Source: Undaria pinnatifida (taxonomy: Eukaryota; Sar; Phaeophyceae; Laminariales; Alariaceae). Taken from it: 64,000 nt of DNA. The notes under the pieces were generated by a model, which saw nothing but the letters and a program-made list of their open reading frames with translations, searched no databases and was not told the DNA's origin. Shown piece by piece: positions 44,541-56,148 of this stretch. Numbering within the stretch: the first letter of the stretch is position 1; each line of letters starts with the position of its first letter. The DNA is taken from assembly GCA_012845835.1 (NCBI GenBank), contig JABAKD010000023.1, forward strand, positions 10,829,840 through 10,893,839, read 5' to 3'. Both the position numbers and the translations under genes were made by a program.

Positions 44541-45313
44541 CGGTTTAGCTGTATCGAGTGCAGTAATGCACATCCGAGGGCTCCCCGTACCCGACACGCC
44601 AAGAAACTGGGGAAATGATACGTGCTGGCCTGTCAGAAAACGCGGTCGGACCTGAATGACGACTCTCGGTGTATGGTGCAACCCCGTTGGGGCATCGCTC
44701 TCCAAGATTCATGGAAACCCCACGGGGGTATTGTCACAGTGCATAGTACCGGGGCGACTCCAAGCACACTATGTTGCTGTTAATAGCACATACAACACAG
44801 CAGCTGTTGACCCATATGCGTTTGTTTACCGTGCATAAACGAACGGCCCAAAAAACCTGGCGACTTGCAACTCTATCCCTTATACAGAAATAATTTCTTT
44901 GATAATCTATAATTTGCCTAAACCACTTACCACGCGCCGCTGGTCGACGGCTGAAAGACAATCCTTTGGATTCTCGAGATTGTTTCGCCGAATGTACTAA
45001 CCACAACCCTCCGGAGTGGCTGGCATTTGTTCACATATTGATTTAAACACGTTCCTCGTATGAAACATCGCCCACTAGCATGCAATAATTATTTCAAAAC
45101 GGTCGAAAAACGGTACAGCTGTGTATGTAGCCCCTCGTGCTGGCTTGACGCACAGCAGTGCATTGGTTGCACCTCATCGATCTCCAAACCATTGACTACA
45201 TGCCTCTGGGTTCACCATATCAAAGCGAACCGAAGCACTCCGAGCAAAAAAAAAGTTCCTGACACAGGTCGCGACGCATGTGTTGCCTTGGTAATCCATG
45301 CCACTCGAAATCC
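44541..45313. other. No gene recognised
   Basis: Short overlapping frames only. The first 100 bases are similar to 42,790-42,900. Confidence 0.45.
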
Positions 45314-45946
45314 CTAGAAGACGGCATGGGAGAAGGTCAATGAGCGTTCGTTGGATGCCATTACAAGTGTCATGGTTTCCGGCCGTGTTGGATGAGATTT
45401 TAGGGGGGTCCTCGTGACAAAAATGTTTGAGCTTAGGAGGTCTGCGGAAACTACACAGAAATATCCAAAGGGCTCAATGGAACCGCAAGCGGCAGACCCA
45501 GTTACCGATTGCCTAGGACAAGCTCCCAAAAGCAAACTTGTGGAAAAATTTTGGCAGTGAAACGGCCAACGGAAGGCTATGATACGCTCTGCGCCCTGAC
45601 CAAGCAACCTTACCAAGCGAACGTACCCCATGGGATCCCGTGCGATGTTCCTTCCTGGCACGGAGTTCCACGCAAGGTTAATCACGCCAAATATAATGGG
45701 ATGTCTTGGGATGCGATACGATCCCAACAATACCGTGGAATCCGTCCGAAATTCCCTCCGGTACTGTATGAGGCATTCCAACGCATATATGTACCTGCAA
45801 GGATATTTGCCGGCATATTTAAAGGTTAGCGACGTCACCGAACAATGCGGAAGGCATGCAATATGGAGGAACACACGGAGTCTGATGGAGTCTGATTGAT
45901 GTGTGCCGTCATTGAGAAATTCCAGAACACGATCAACGGTAAGCAT
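45314..45946 (-). CDS. Hypothetical 210-codon open frame
   Basis: One of the longest uninterrupted frames outside the retrotransposon. I recognise no domain, and frames on the + strand (45,509-45,829 and 45,630-45,899) are open through the same DNA and look equally protein-like. At this base composition a frame of this size is only marginally unexpected in 64 kb. Kept as a low-confidence hypothetical; no signal peptide or membrane segment is evident. Confidence 0.18.
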   Translation of the reverse strand: MLTVDRVLEFLNDGTHQSDSIRLRVFLHIACLPHCSVTSLTFKYAGKYPCRYIYALECLIQYRREFRTDSTVLLGSYRIPRHPIIFGVINLAWNSVPGRNIARDPMGYVRLVRLLGQGAERIIAFRWPFHCQNFSTSLLLGACPRQSVTGSAACGSIEPFGYFCVVSADLLSSNIFVTRTPLKSHPTRPETMTLVMASNERSLTFSHAVF

Positions 45947-46421
45947 CTGGAAACCACCTAAAGGGAACCCATCTAACTCCGGTGAAAATTGCCAGTATCA
46001 CGCCGGGTCGCACGTTAAAAAAACACGGGGTTCAGTGCATAGCCGAACGATCGTCCGATTGGGTCGTATATGACTCTGGCGGACGTTGGTTGTCTCACAA
46101 CATTTCATTTTTTTAGACTATGGGCCCGTCGAGCGACAGGTGGGCTCCGTACATTGTAGAACACGCTATACGTCGGAGGGTGCGTACAAAGTAACACCGT
46201 TTGCTTTCCGGACGGCTCTCAGTAGTATATCGTATGTAAAATCTAGCAATTAGTCAGCATCAAGGCACAAACTGCGCAACACACGCCTCCAGAGGTCAAA
46301 CCTGAAAGGCGTACCAGAAAATCGATTCTTCATTGGGGTATATATCGAACTCACTGCCCAGACGAGGCTAATCGTTTTTATTGGAGCGTGTCAAGGTGTG
46401 GCCATTAAATACATTGCCTGA
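45947..46421. other. No gene recognised
   Basis: No frame, repeat or signal can be supported. Confidence 0.45.
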
Positions 46422-46626
46422 TTAAACGCCTTCAACGATATTGTAAGCGCCATTTGGCCCAAGCGTTTCATTCGCACGACTTAGACACTCGCGGGCATAC
46501 TGTGAATATAGTTCACATTCTGGTAAAAACAATGGATCTAGATAACTTGGCGAAATCATTGTTTTCCCACTCTGAGCTTTGCCGTTTAGGTCAAAGAAAC
46601 GATTTCCGCGTGGGTAGAAGTGGCCC
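46422..46626 (-). CDS. Candidate last exon of an unknown minus-strand gene
   Basis: After the acceptor-like GGCGCTTCGACCGTACAG the frame encodes 67 residues to a TAA stop: GHFYPRGNRFFDLNGKAQSG, KTMISPSYLDPLFLPECELY and ANETLGPNGAYNIVEGV are visible parts. The sequence is balanced and proline/tyrosine-bearing like a globular protein, but no family is recognised. Upstream minus-strand frames at 47,023-47,241 and 47,351-47,569 may be further exons. The copia element at 47,620 lies only 1 kb upstream and may have landed in this gene. Confidence 0.38.
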
Positions 46627-47614
46627 CTGTACGGTCGAAGCGCCAAAATATAGTATGTCTCACCGCTACCGTCGCATGCGTCACTAGTTGTGTACTCCAG
46701 AGTATATCGTATAACCATCGTGACAGTAGCGAGAATGCGTGCTACAATAGAGCTAGCACATTTGGGTCAAATCATTTGCTGTTTGGCGGGTCTCGAGCAT
46801 TTCTTGTCCTCCGCACTTCATTCGTGTGATGGAAGATGGAATGTTTGTATACCCACACCATGGGTTTGTTCATCGAAATGCACTTGACGTTTCCTATTTA
46901 TCAAAACCTGGGTTTGAGTGAGGTGAACTCGTCGCAGCTGGAGAGCCTCAAGAGACCAACACTCCTACTGCTACCGTAGGATGCGTCACATTACGTCCTC
47001 GGTTCAGGAGCCAATCAACGATTCACGTTGGGGGTTCAGAAGTCCATCGTTTACCGTCGAGCGCTGTACAAATATATGTCCCTTGTATCGAGCCGCCATC
47101 GCGGGCCAGTTGGTGGTGGCTCCAAGGTCTTTCTCTCGTACGCTCAGATTGGGTTTGTGAACGATGAAATAGTTCATTCGTTACCACACGGGAAATTATC
47201 ATGCCAATGGCCACGTACCTCCCCCCTCCTTTCTCGAGCACCTACAAGAAACCCTAACAGCGAACGTTGAACTCCCCGTCAAGTTGTAATACATGCAAGC
47301 TATAACTCCCAACGATACGACCACAGCCATACTCAACACCCTCCAAAAGTCTAACTCGGGCTACCAACCACAAGTGGGCTCAGACTAGAGTGGCTGTGAT
47401 ATACGTTGCTTTCCGTACGTTGTGCAAAGATCAACCCTAACATATCTGGATCAGTTGAATCACGACCAAGGTTCCACCATACACCACATTTACTGACCGT
47501 TAACACACCGTTCCACAGCCGCGTCATCATCCTTGCAGCTTCAAGGAAGCCACGCACACAACCAGTCACACCTCCAAATGCTCATTCAAGTTTCTGAAAC
47601 CAAGACCAGAGACG
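46627..47614. other. Region between the candidate exon and the copia element
   Basis: Minus-strand frames at 47,023-47,241 and 47,351-47,569 show protein-like stretches (for example GVWWNLGRDSTDPDMLGLIF) without clear splice signals. Ends in the GAAGG target duplication. Confidence 0.35.
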
Positions 47615-47619
47615 GAAGG
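47615..47619 (+). other. 5-bp target site duplication, left (GAAGG)
   Basis: GAAGG directly precedes the left LTR and is repeated at 53,865-53,869 directly after the right LTR. A 5-bp duplication is standard for Ty1/copia integrases. Confidence 0.9.
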
Positions 47620-48039
47620 TGTTGGTGATAGCGGCAGTGTGAATCGGCCGAGCTGCAGTAGATCATCTGATTGGATAGTTTGAATATTGAATTGTCAATT
47701 GTAGTAAGTTGATGCTGGATATTCTGGGAATATTCTTTGTGGTATTTCGGTAGGTTGTACACAAGTACGGGCTATACAATGGACCGTAGGTGTGTGTGTC
47801 GGTACATTGGTATATGGTACATTGGGCACTTATCCAGTAGGAAGGTTCAGGCATTGTTGCTGTAGATCTGACTATCAGGCTATTGTCATGTTAGGGGTAT
47901 TGTTTGTGGTACGGAGGGTGAGGTTGTGCGCGCCCACGAGCGCCCCCACCCTGCTCACTTCACCTTGCCTACCTGCCTCAGAAGGGCAATTGCTCAATAA
48001 TGCAACATCTTTTCCCCAGAAGCCACGAGTTTACCAACA
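47620..48039 (+). repeat. Left LTR of the copia element
   Basis: 420 bp, starts TGTTGGTGATAG and ends GTTTACCAACA, with short inverted termini TGTTGGT/ACCAACA. It should carry the promoter; no clear TATA box is evident. It differs from the right LTR by about twelve substitutions and a GT dinucleotide. Confidence 0.95.
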
Positions 48040-48130
48040 CGCTATAGCGTCAAAGGTGTCTACTGCTCCGTCATCCCCTTGGACTACACTAGACTGCTGT
48101 ACGAGAGAGGCCTGATCAACCTGTCTCATC

Positions 48131-50296
48131 ATGGCTGAACCGGGGACACCTGCGGGTGGCCGAGTTCAGAGTAATCCGCAGGATGTTGGTGAGAGGATGG
48201 TTTCCCTAGAGACGCAGTTGTCCTAACTTACGACTCTAGTCACGTCGGTTGTTGATCAACAGAAGGAGCAAGTGGAGTCCTCTGTGTCTGCTGTCGCGCC
48301 GGGAGGCGGCGGAACAGAGTATGCTGGTGGTACGCATTCTACCGATGATGCTACTGGCAGGACCGCGGGAGGTACGGGCGGCGATGCCCAAGGCCTTTGC
48401 GTGTCCAGCATGGGGGTTGGGAGTAGTAGCCTTGCTGGCTCATGCTTGAACCCTAATTTATTCGCTGTTAATCGTTCCTCTGCTGGTTCTGCAAGCTTTG
48501 GTTCGATTGGGATTGGAAGTGGGGCTGTAGGTAGCCAGTCTTTCGTTCCCGGGACTGTAGGTAGGGCTCTCTGAAGCCAGTCCTCTGTTCCTCCCGAACC
48601 TACTCCGTCGAGCAGGTGGTGGGAAAGTGTCGCCAGTGGAAACAATCTGATTCCTGGGGCCGGCATTACTGATACAGGAGAGAAGTTGAGTGGGGGTCCT
48701 TTCAAAGTTCCCAAGGCTCCTGTTTTCGATGGGACAGACGTGTCTTACCCCTCATGGTCGCAAAATTTTCTGCTAAGTGCCCGGCACAACAATCTGTATG
48801 AGGCGTTTGTTTCCGAGACTGAGATTCCGATTGCTGACATTGGTTTCGACTTGACCCCCTGGGTAGAGAAAGGATTCAGTGTGGGTGTGCTGCGTCAGGC
48901 TGAATTGGCATGGTGGTTTCTGTTTGACTGCTTGAAGAAGGATAGTCTGAAAACTATGGTTCGCCACGCTGGTTCTTCCAGCAAGGGTTTTCGAGTGCTG
49001 AAAGATCATTTTCTGCTGTTGAGCCAGAGTCAGATTCGTGTGCAGGAGGAGAAACTCAAATCACTGCGCATGCGTTCGAATGAGAATCCCTCGATCTTAT
49101 TTGCATCTGTGAGAGAGACGCTTGGTGTGCTTCAAATGCTGGAAGTCAAGAAAGATGACAGAGAGGTGTGCAACCTGATGCTCGAGGGGCTGTCGCATGA
49201 ATATAAGACTCTGCGTGAAACTCTGGTGGTGTTCTGCCCGAATGACCCGTCGTTCATAGAGACTAAAGTGCGTGAACGGTACCTCGACTTGCAGACTCAA
49301 GGTGGTCCGAAGAAACACAGTGTTGCTCCGATGTCTAGGCCTGAGAAGAAGAGTGCCAAAAAGCAGAACTACAAGTCAAGGTCTAACTCCAAGTCTGATT
49401 CATCTAAGAAAACGGCGTTTCAAGGGAAGTGTTTCAAGTGTGGGGAGGTCGGTCACGTGAAGAAGGACTGTCTGGCTCGCGTGATCGCTCATCCCTCCCA
49501 GACCGGATCATCCAAGGACGCCAAGAATGAAAACGGTGAGATATCTGAGTTGTTAGTGCTTCTGTCCCAAACTGACTCGGACCTGAGGGATACCTGGAAT
49601 GATACCATGGTGTTTCTGTCCCAAAATCTCTCAAACGATTGGAGTGATGACACGTATTTTGCATCGTGGTATGACTCTGTACTGGTGAATTGGGTGAATT
49701 CTTATGATGCTGATATTCCAACGCTGTATCGTGAAGTGGCGGACAGGATAAAGAACTATGTCGGTAGTGATCGTGTTATTCGTGATTCTATTCGTGAATA
49801 TGCCACTCTTACCAAGAAGAGGTGTTTCGAAGATTGGTATGCAGACACAGGTACCGCTTTCCACATGACAGATTCTCTCTCGTGTATGAAGGATGTGAAG
49901 CCTTGCCACAAGGATGTAAAGGGAATTGGTGGCGTGACTTGTGAGGTAGCTCTTTCAGGAACTCTGGAATTGGTGTTCGTCTCTGCTGACAACGAGTTTC
50001 TGGTAGAGGTGAAGAATGTGCTGTACTGTCCCAAATTGGGGTACAACCGTTTTTCCCCCAGCGCAGAATTTGATGGCGAGTCATGGAATGGTCTTGGTGG
50101 TCCTCGTGGTGTGATGACTGCTTTCCACGGACATGTGACTTTTGAGATTTTCGATGGCATGCTTGTTGCGACTGCGTATCGCGTGGGTGATGACTCTATT
50201 GGATCCGTGTTGGCTGCCCTCACTCCTTCAAACCCCAAGCACGAAACGAGTATGGATGTGAATGACTTTCATAACATTTATGCTCACTCACATTAA
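48131..50296 (+). pseudogene. copia gag and protease region
   Basis: The frame starts at ATG 48,131 and continues in one register to 50,296 with stops at 48,224 and 48,572. The first 180 codons are serine/glycine-rich and the following part is the copia-type gag core (FDGTDVSYPSWSQNFLL...). A CCHC zinc knuckle, CFKCGEVGHVKKDC, lies at 49,430-49,471. The protease active site reads DTG (49,844-49,852) within WYADTGTAFHMT. The frame ends at TAA 50,294 in the pre-integrase segment, whose C-x2-C follows in the next open piece. The 536-codon piece from 48,686 is the longest intact frame in the window. Confidence 0.93.
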
Positions 50297-51498
50297 GGAT
50301 TGCTTCGTACTACTGCAAAGCGACTGGGCATCAAGTTATCTGGTAGCCTAGATGCTTGTACGGGATGCTCGATGTCGAAGGCAATTAGAAAAGGGATTGC
50401 TCGTGAAACTAAATGTAAATCAGATGAAAAGTTAGGGAGCGTTTATGTTGACCTGGGAGGGAAGAAGGCCGTTGTGTCCATAGGGAGAAAGTATTACCCC
50501 ATGATTGTGAAGGATGATTTCACAAGGCGTGCATGGATCTATTTCCTGAGAAGTAAATCAGACGCTGCGAGTGCTTTCCGGAGTTTTCTTGCTAGTGTGC
50601 GTGCTGATGGAATCTCATCATTGGTTGAGATTGTTAGATCTGACAATGGAGGGGAATTTTTCGGTGGTGAATTTGCATCTGTGTGCAATGAGCTCTTGAT
50701 TAAGCAAGAGTTCACCCCAGCTTACAGTGCTCAATACAACGGTGTTGCAGAGCGTGGCTTGGGATTGATAGAAGAGGCCGCAATATCGGCTCGTGTTCAG
50801 GCGAAAGTTCTTTTTGGGCATGTACAATTACCTAAGACTGACAGACTCTGGGCTGAGGCAATGCACTGGGCTTGCGAGGCACTTAATCACACGGCTTGTT
50901 GTGCTAACCCGATTCCAAGTCGCCGTATGAAATGTGATACGGGGAAGCTCGTCCTGCTAAACCTTATCAATTTTTGAAACCGGCGTATTGCAAGTGGCAG
51001 CGACCGTCGAAGCTGTTTCCGAAGGGTGAGAGTTGCTTTTATGTCGGTCCTTCGAGAGACCACCCGCGTGATTGTCATAGAGTACTTACGAGGGCTGGGA
51101 CTATTCAGGAAACGAGGGATGTAACGTGGGAGGCGTTGCCGCCACAACTCCCTCCACCGCAACCTCCGTTGCCGAGATTAGGGTTAGAGATCACGGAGGA
51201 GGGAGGGAAGGAAAGTGACAACGATGTAGAAGCCGAGGTATGGCCGCTTGTAGGGAGGGGAGTTGCCCACACAATGTTGCGAAATAACGCGGCAGTGGTC
51301 CCCTCTGGTGCAGCAACGAACGAGGTAGTGGTCCCCCCTGGTGAAGCAGTCCATGTGGTTAAAAGTGTTGACGCAGAGAGTGTAGGTCGATCGCCGTTTG
51401 CCCCTTCTGTGCCATCTTCGCCCGTTCCCTCTGTGTCTCTCCAGCACCTGAGTTCACCGATGGTGAGGGGCAGGGAGGGCAAGATGTGGGGGAACTAG
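50297..51498 (+). pseudogene. copia integrase region
   Basis: Continues the register of gag after the stop at 50,294. It holds CTGCSMSK (zinc-binding end of the pre-integrase domain), then the catalytic core with D in VYVDLGG, D in VRSDNGGEF and E in YNGVAERGLG, that is an intact DDE triad. A frameshift near 50,940 moves the remainder (KPYCKW-like segment, then a proline/valine-rich linker) to another register, which ends at 51,496. The linker between integrase and reverse transcriptase is low in complexity. Confidence 0.92.
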
Positions 51499-53371
51499 AG
51501 TCGGTGGGTCCTGAAGAGCAGGATACAGAGTCTGTAGGGCCGGGAGGGCAGGAGGCAGAGGCAGAGGCATCTCCTCCAGTTGCTCGTCGTCCGCGGCATG
51601 TAGCTGAGCTAGCTGATTTCAACAACCCTGCGCGTGAGAATGATGAAGTAAGAGAAGGTAGAACTCGCGCGCAAACCCGTGCAGTTAACCAGCAGAATGT
51701 ATCTGGCCTTGTGGCCACTCTAGGGCCTGTCTGCGCAGCAGAGATAATATATGCGCTGTTGGCGGAGTAGAGAGCAGGTGACGCAGTGGAATTGCCGAAA
51801 GAACTAGTGCAGGACGTAGAGTCTGAGCCTGATAGCTATCAAGAAGCCCCGCAATCGAAGTACGCCACGATTTGGGATGGAGCTATGTCTGCAGAAGTTG
51901 AAGGCTTGATAAGGGCAGGAACGTTCACGTTAGCGGTAAAGACCCCAATAGGCTGTAACGTGATAGATGCTAGATGGGTTTTCAAATGGAAAGCAGACGA
52001 AACAGGAAAGATAGTGAAGGCCAAGGCTATGCTTGTCGCGAAGGGCTTCAGGCAGAAGTATGGTGTAGACTATCTTGAGACTTTCTCGCCTACTGCACAT
52101 CCTGCATCAATTCATTGTTGGTAGCATTGGCGTGCAAGTATGATTTGGAATTACTCTACTGGGACATTGAGCAGGCGTTTATTCAGTTGAAGTTGGATCA
52201 CGAGGTGTTCATGAAGTTGCCTCCTGGCTGTGGTTCGATGTCAGGAAAGGTTGTCCGTCTGAACAAGAGTTTGTACGGATTGAAGCAGGCATCTAGAACA
52301 TTTTACAAGAGGCTAGTATCGGATCTAAAGAGGATTGGTTTCGAGCAGTCTCTGTGTGACCCCTGTGTGCTGCGTTTCATGATGGGAGACGAGGTGATAG
52401 GGATGGTTGCGATTCACGTTGATGACATTCTGCATGCAGGAACTAAGAGTCTTGCCAAGGTGGTTGTAGAAGCTCTAGGCGATTCTCTTCCTACGAAGAA
52501 TTTGGGTGAGGTCAAGTTCTTTCTTGGTTGCCCATTTATTCGCGACCGCGAGGCTGGCACGATTGAGATTTCTCAGGAGAGTTACATCAGGAGTGTGCTT
52601 GAGAGATTCAAAATTTGTCGCACCAGCCCGATCCCTGTTTCCCCTGCTAACGGTAACAGGTCCGTGATGGAGCATGAGGAGGAAGGAGATGTGCCGTTCC
52701 AAGAGGTGGTGGGGTGCCTGATGTGGGTCGCCAATGGGACGAGGCCCGACATCTCGAATGCTGTGCGGGCGGTGGCGAGGCACTCTCATGAGCCAAAGCA
52801 TAGAGACTGGAAGGCAGCTCAGAAGATCCTGAACCATCTTCTGGAAACGGCACATCTAACTCTGGAGTGCAAGAGAGACAGTACGGTTGATGACGTAGGC
52901 ACATTGGTGTACGTAGATGCAGACTTTGCCAGCAAGGCCACTGACCGTAGATCAGTTTCGGGAGCACTAGTTATTGTGACTGCCTGTCTTGTTACTTGGC
53001 TTTCTTGGACGCAGAAATGCGTTTCGGAGTCGACTTCTGAGGCAGAGTATCTTGCGATGGGCGATAGTGTGAAGGAGTCTCTGTTTGTGAACGGGATGTT
53101 TCTGTTCTTGAGGCCTAGTGTAGAGCCTCGTAAAATTGACGTCCTTGAGGACAACGAGGGAGCTATTGGGCTTGCAGAGAATCCGCTTAGCTCGAGCAGG
53201 AGAAAGCACATCGACGTGAGGCACCACTTTCTTAGCAAACTGACCGAGGAGGGTGTGATCGAGATCACGCATGTTCCCAGCGAAAAACAACATGCGGGCA
53301 TCCTCACGAAGGCTCTGCCGAGAAGTATTTTTGAAGTTCACCGTGACTTTGCATTGGGCTCTAGGAAGTAG
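51486..53371 (+). pseudogene. copia reverse transcriptase and RNase H region
   Basis: After a further register change near 51,490 and a TAG at 51,768, the RVT_2-type domain begins (VIDARWVFKWKADETG, FSPTAHP). A frameshift near 52,110 separates it from the 418-codon main part: LVALACKYDLELLYWDIEQAF, the catalytic HVDD at 52,415-52,426, KNLGEVKFFLG, then RNase H with VYVDADFAS, SEAEYLAM and DVRHHFL. Ends at TAG 53,369, 71 bp before the right LTR. The catalytic aspartates are intact, so inactivation is by frame breaks only. Confidence 0.93.
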
Positions 53372-53442
53372 GAGTATGAATTATTTTTGTTTGTCATACT
53401 GCATGTTGTGGGTCTGGTAGATACAACAGCCCCTAGAGAGGG

Positions 53443-53864
53443 TGTTGGTGATAGCGGCAGTGTGTATCGGCCGAGCTGCAGTAGATCATCTGATTGGATA
53501 GTTTGAATATTGAATTGTCAATTGTAGTAAGTTGATGCTGGATATTCTGGGAATATTCTTTGTGGTACTTCGGTAGGTTGTACACAAGTACGAGCTATAC
53601 AACGGACCGTAGGTGTGTGTGTGTCGGTACATTGGTATGTGGTACATTGGGCACTTATCCAGTAGGAAGGTTCAGGCATTGTTGCTGTAGGTCTGACTAT
53701 CAGGCTATTGTCATGTTAGGGGTATTGTTTGTGGTACGGAGGGTGAGGTTGTGCGCGCCCACGAGCGCCCCCACCCTGCTCACTCCACCTTGCCTACCTG
53801 TCTCAGAAGGGCAATTGCTCAATAATACAACATCTTTTCCCCGGAATCCACGAGTTTACCAACA
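53443..53864 (+). repeat. Right LTR of the copia element
   Basis: 422 bp, about 97% identical to the left LTR by eye. Preceded by the purine tract AGAGAGGG. Followed by the GAAGG target duplication. Confidence 0.95.
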
Positions 53865-54093
53865 GAAGGTGCGTTCCAGTTACATATCCAGGCGTACATC
53901 GGCGGTATCTATCCTGAGCAAGATCTGTCCGTACAAAACCTCAGCCATGAGCAGCCAGTTGTGGCTGCGTCAGGCACTATCAGCACCACTCCAAATCAGA
54001 ATAACTGGAATTTTACTAATTGAGATGAAACAGAGATCCAGCAACTCACTATCCGCCCCCCCCCCTCGAACCCAAGTGTGATTAAGAAAGCAG
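53865..54093. other. Flank of the copia element, no gene
   Basis: Begins with GAAGG (second target copy) and contains a C-tract at 54,057-54,065. No reading frame is supported. Confidence 0.6.
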
Positions 54094-54306
54094 CTAATAC
54101 CGCTGTACGAGTGCTCGTTTCTTCCCCGCTTTCAGCCGCAGAGCTTTGAGCTGTTCTATCAGCGCGGGCTGTGTGTCATGAACACGCGTGGCACCGGCTC
54201 TTAGGTGCTCTCCGCCCCCGTCAGCCATTCCCAGACTACCTTGACGGCGGAGTCGTCGCTGTAGCCCACCTGATAGCGGAGATGCTCCTGATGTGGTACC
54301 CTCCAT
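54094..54306 (-). pseudogene. gypsy chromodomain, frameshifted
   Basis: Pieces in two registers make up the domain: YHIRSISAI in one, then VGYSDDSAVKVVWEWL and TGAEST in another, then a stop where tryptophan is expected, EPVPRVF, and a return to the first register for PALIEQLKALRLKAGKKR at the end of pol. The aromatic and KVVW residues of a chromodomain are recognisable. In active elements this domain directs integration to particular chromatin. Confidence 0.75.
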
Positions 54307-54312
54307 GGATTG

Positions 54313-54726
54313 TCAATTGCTGGAACACCTTGACAAGGTCGATTGTGATATCGTGCTGGTCATCGGCTTAAAGCCGCATCCTCGTCGTCTGGCGTTCGCC
54401 CAGTTCGCCTGTGACCAATACTGCATCGCATACACTGGCTCTTTGCCGTCGTTTGCAACGCGCCACGGTCCGGTCGACGTGCTCATAGACTTGCTGTGCT
54501 TGCCCTGCCTGGGCACTCGGTCCACCAGAACGTAATCGCCTAGCCTCAAATTCGGCAGTGTGTTGCCGCCACTGTCGCGAGCTCGGCGGTCACGGTACTT
54601 CACCCGGAGAAGTCCTCCTGAATCTATCGAGGCCAACCACAGCGCTGTATAGACCGTAGGCCCGTCACCGGCAGCGATCGGCTGCACGCTGCGCATTGCC
54701 TCCATCGCCGGAAAAGTATCACTCAC
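54313..54726 (-). pseudogene. gypsy integrase C-terminal domain
   Basis: A 137-codon open piece with the diagnostic sequence LRLGDYVLVDRVPRQGKHSK and TGPWRVANDGKEPVYA, the GPF/Y-type module that precedes the chromodomain in gypsy integrases. The register breaks at its 3' end. The catalytic DDE core upstream is not preserved. Confidence 0.85.
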
Positions 54727-54747
54727 AGCGAAACGTACGGCCTTGTG

Positions 54748-55640
54748 CTAGCCGCCCACGTACCCGACCACCGGGCTTCCCGCCCGCGTCACCCAAAGCG
54801 ACAGCAGGTCCCCCCAGCAGGTTTCGTCGACGGAGATGGGCCCGATCGTGCACGGGAACAGTCCGACAAACACGCGCCACCCTTGCACACGATATTCAAC
54901 GAGCCTGGCTGTGGGCGTTTTGTTCTCACAAAAATGTATGCACGGGGTACACTGAATCGCCACCCCACCCCTGAGCAGGTGTAGCAGCGGCTTTAACGTG
55001 CTCTCCATCACATCTTCTTCCGTGTTCACGGTTGCCTATCGCTCCGGTGAACCTGTATATTGCCTCGCCGAATTTACTGTCTAAACTTGGGTGATACCGC
55101 TCCCCGAACTATGACATACCCATCAGCAAACATCATCACTTAAATTCATAGCTTTTGATGATGAGAGCGTGGCCGCTTCGCTCACCCGTAGTCCCGCCAC
55201 AACCGGAGCAGTTGCACTTCATCGGTCAACTCGTTGCTGGCTTTGGCGTGGCGCACCGCCACGCACTTAGTGCGCCGTGAATTTCACAGGAGCTTCTTAA
55301 GCAGGTCCCCGCAACGGTGCCTCCAGCTCTGCGAGCTCGGGCAGGGACATCCGCATTCAGTTGAGGGCTTGAAAGTACTGCACGATCTCGCCGGAGGTTT
55401 CCAGTCAACGAAATCACTCAGTCCCTGGGTGCACACGAGGTCGTGACTCACCGTCGTTTCGAAGAGGATTTCCACCACCACTTGATTCGCTTTCGGAAGA
55501 AAACGGTCGTGTGAGCCGCAGCAAATACCCACTCTCTAGCAGGCATAATCACCAATCGCCCCCATATGTTTAAAAATAATTTCAGACGTCTCCCCCCAGA
55601 CGATAATGTCGTAAACCCACACCAAACACCGCTTGTCGAT
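54748..55640 (-). pseudogene. gypsy reverse transcriptase palm/thumb to RNase H remnant
   Basis: Register LVWVYDIIVWGETSEIIFKH carries the catalytic motif with the first aspartate replaced by tyrosine (codon 55,611-55,613). It is followed by stops and by thumb-like TTVSHDLVCTQGLSDF and LPELAELEAPL in shifting registers. Near 54,810-54,830 CWGDLLSLWV marks the end of the RNase H region; the central RNase H is missing or deleted. Confidence 0.75.
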
Positions 55641-56148
55641 CTACCCTTCGAATATATCGCCCATCGTCCCATGGAAATATGCGGTAGTGTCAACCACCCC
55701 GGGAGGAACCCGGCACGGGGTGGACAACAGCTCCGGAGCAACCATGGTGTACGTTTCCTGGGAATTCCTGCTCAACAGCGCTCGCCAGTAGCCTTGAATC
55801 ATATCTAATGTGCACCACGCAAAGGCGCCCGCAAACATAATCGCTTGTACTCCAGGTTTGGCCTGGGCATAGCCGCCGGTTTGATCGTGCCGTCGACGGC
55901 TCGAGAGTCCGCACCATGCGGTGAGAGGTGTATCCTCTAAGAATCGCCATTCTCACGCTACTGTGGATCACCCGCGGGTTCCGTAACACCGCGGGTGTTT
56001 TCAAGTTGGTCTCGTGTTCGTGCGTCCATGTCATTGTGGCTGGCGAGTATGCACGTCGCTTCGCCCGCACATCCCTTTCACCTGGCTGTGCTCACGCCGT
56101 GATGGGTTCAATGTGCGAGGGTGAGCCGCCAAGCAATGCCCATAGAAA
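55641..56148 (-). pseudogene. gypsy reverse transcriptase N-terminal half
   Basis: Pieces include FLWALLGGSPSHIEPITA, ERDVRAKRRAYSPATMTWTH and, in another register, CTLDMIQGYWRALLSRNSQE and TTAYFHGTMGDIFE, all matching the order of RT fingers and palm in gypsy elements. At least three stops or frameshifts. Confidence 0.8.

Larger units (their letters stand above)
47620..53864 (+). mobile_element. Ty1/copia LTR retrotransposon, full length, inactivated
   Basis: A 6.2-kb element with 420- and 422-bp LTRs (TGTTGG...CCAACA), polypurine GAGAGGG before the right LTR and a 5-bp target duplication. The internal order gag, protease, integrase, reverse transcriptase, RNase H is that of Ty1/copia. At least four in-frame stops (48,224; 48,572; 50,294; 51,768) and three frameshifts (about 50,940, 51,490 and 52,110) block a single polyprotein. 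The LTRs differ at about a dozen positions (roughly 3%), so insertion is not recent. The primer binding site after the left LTR is not recognisable. Confidence 0.95.
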
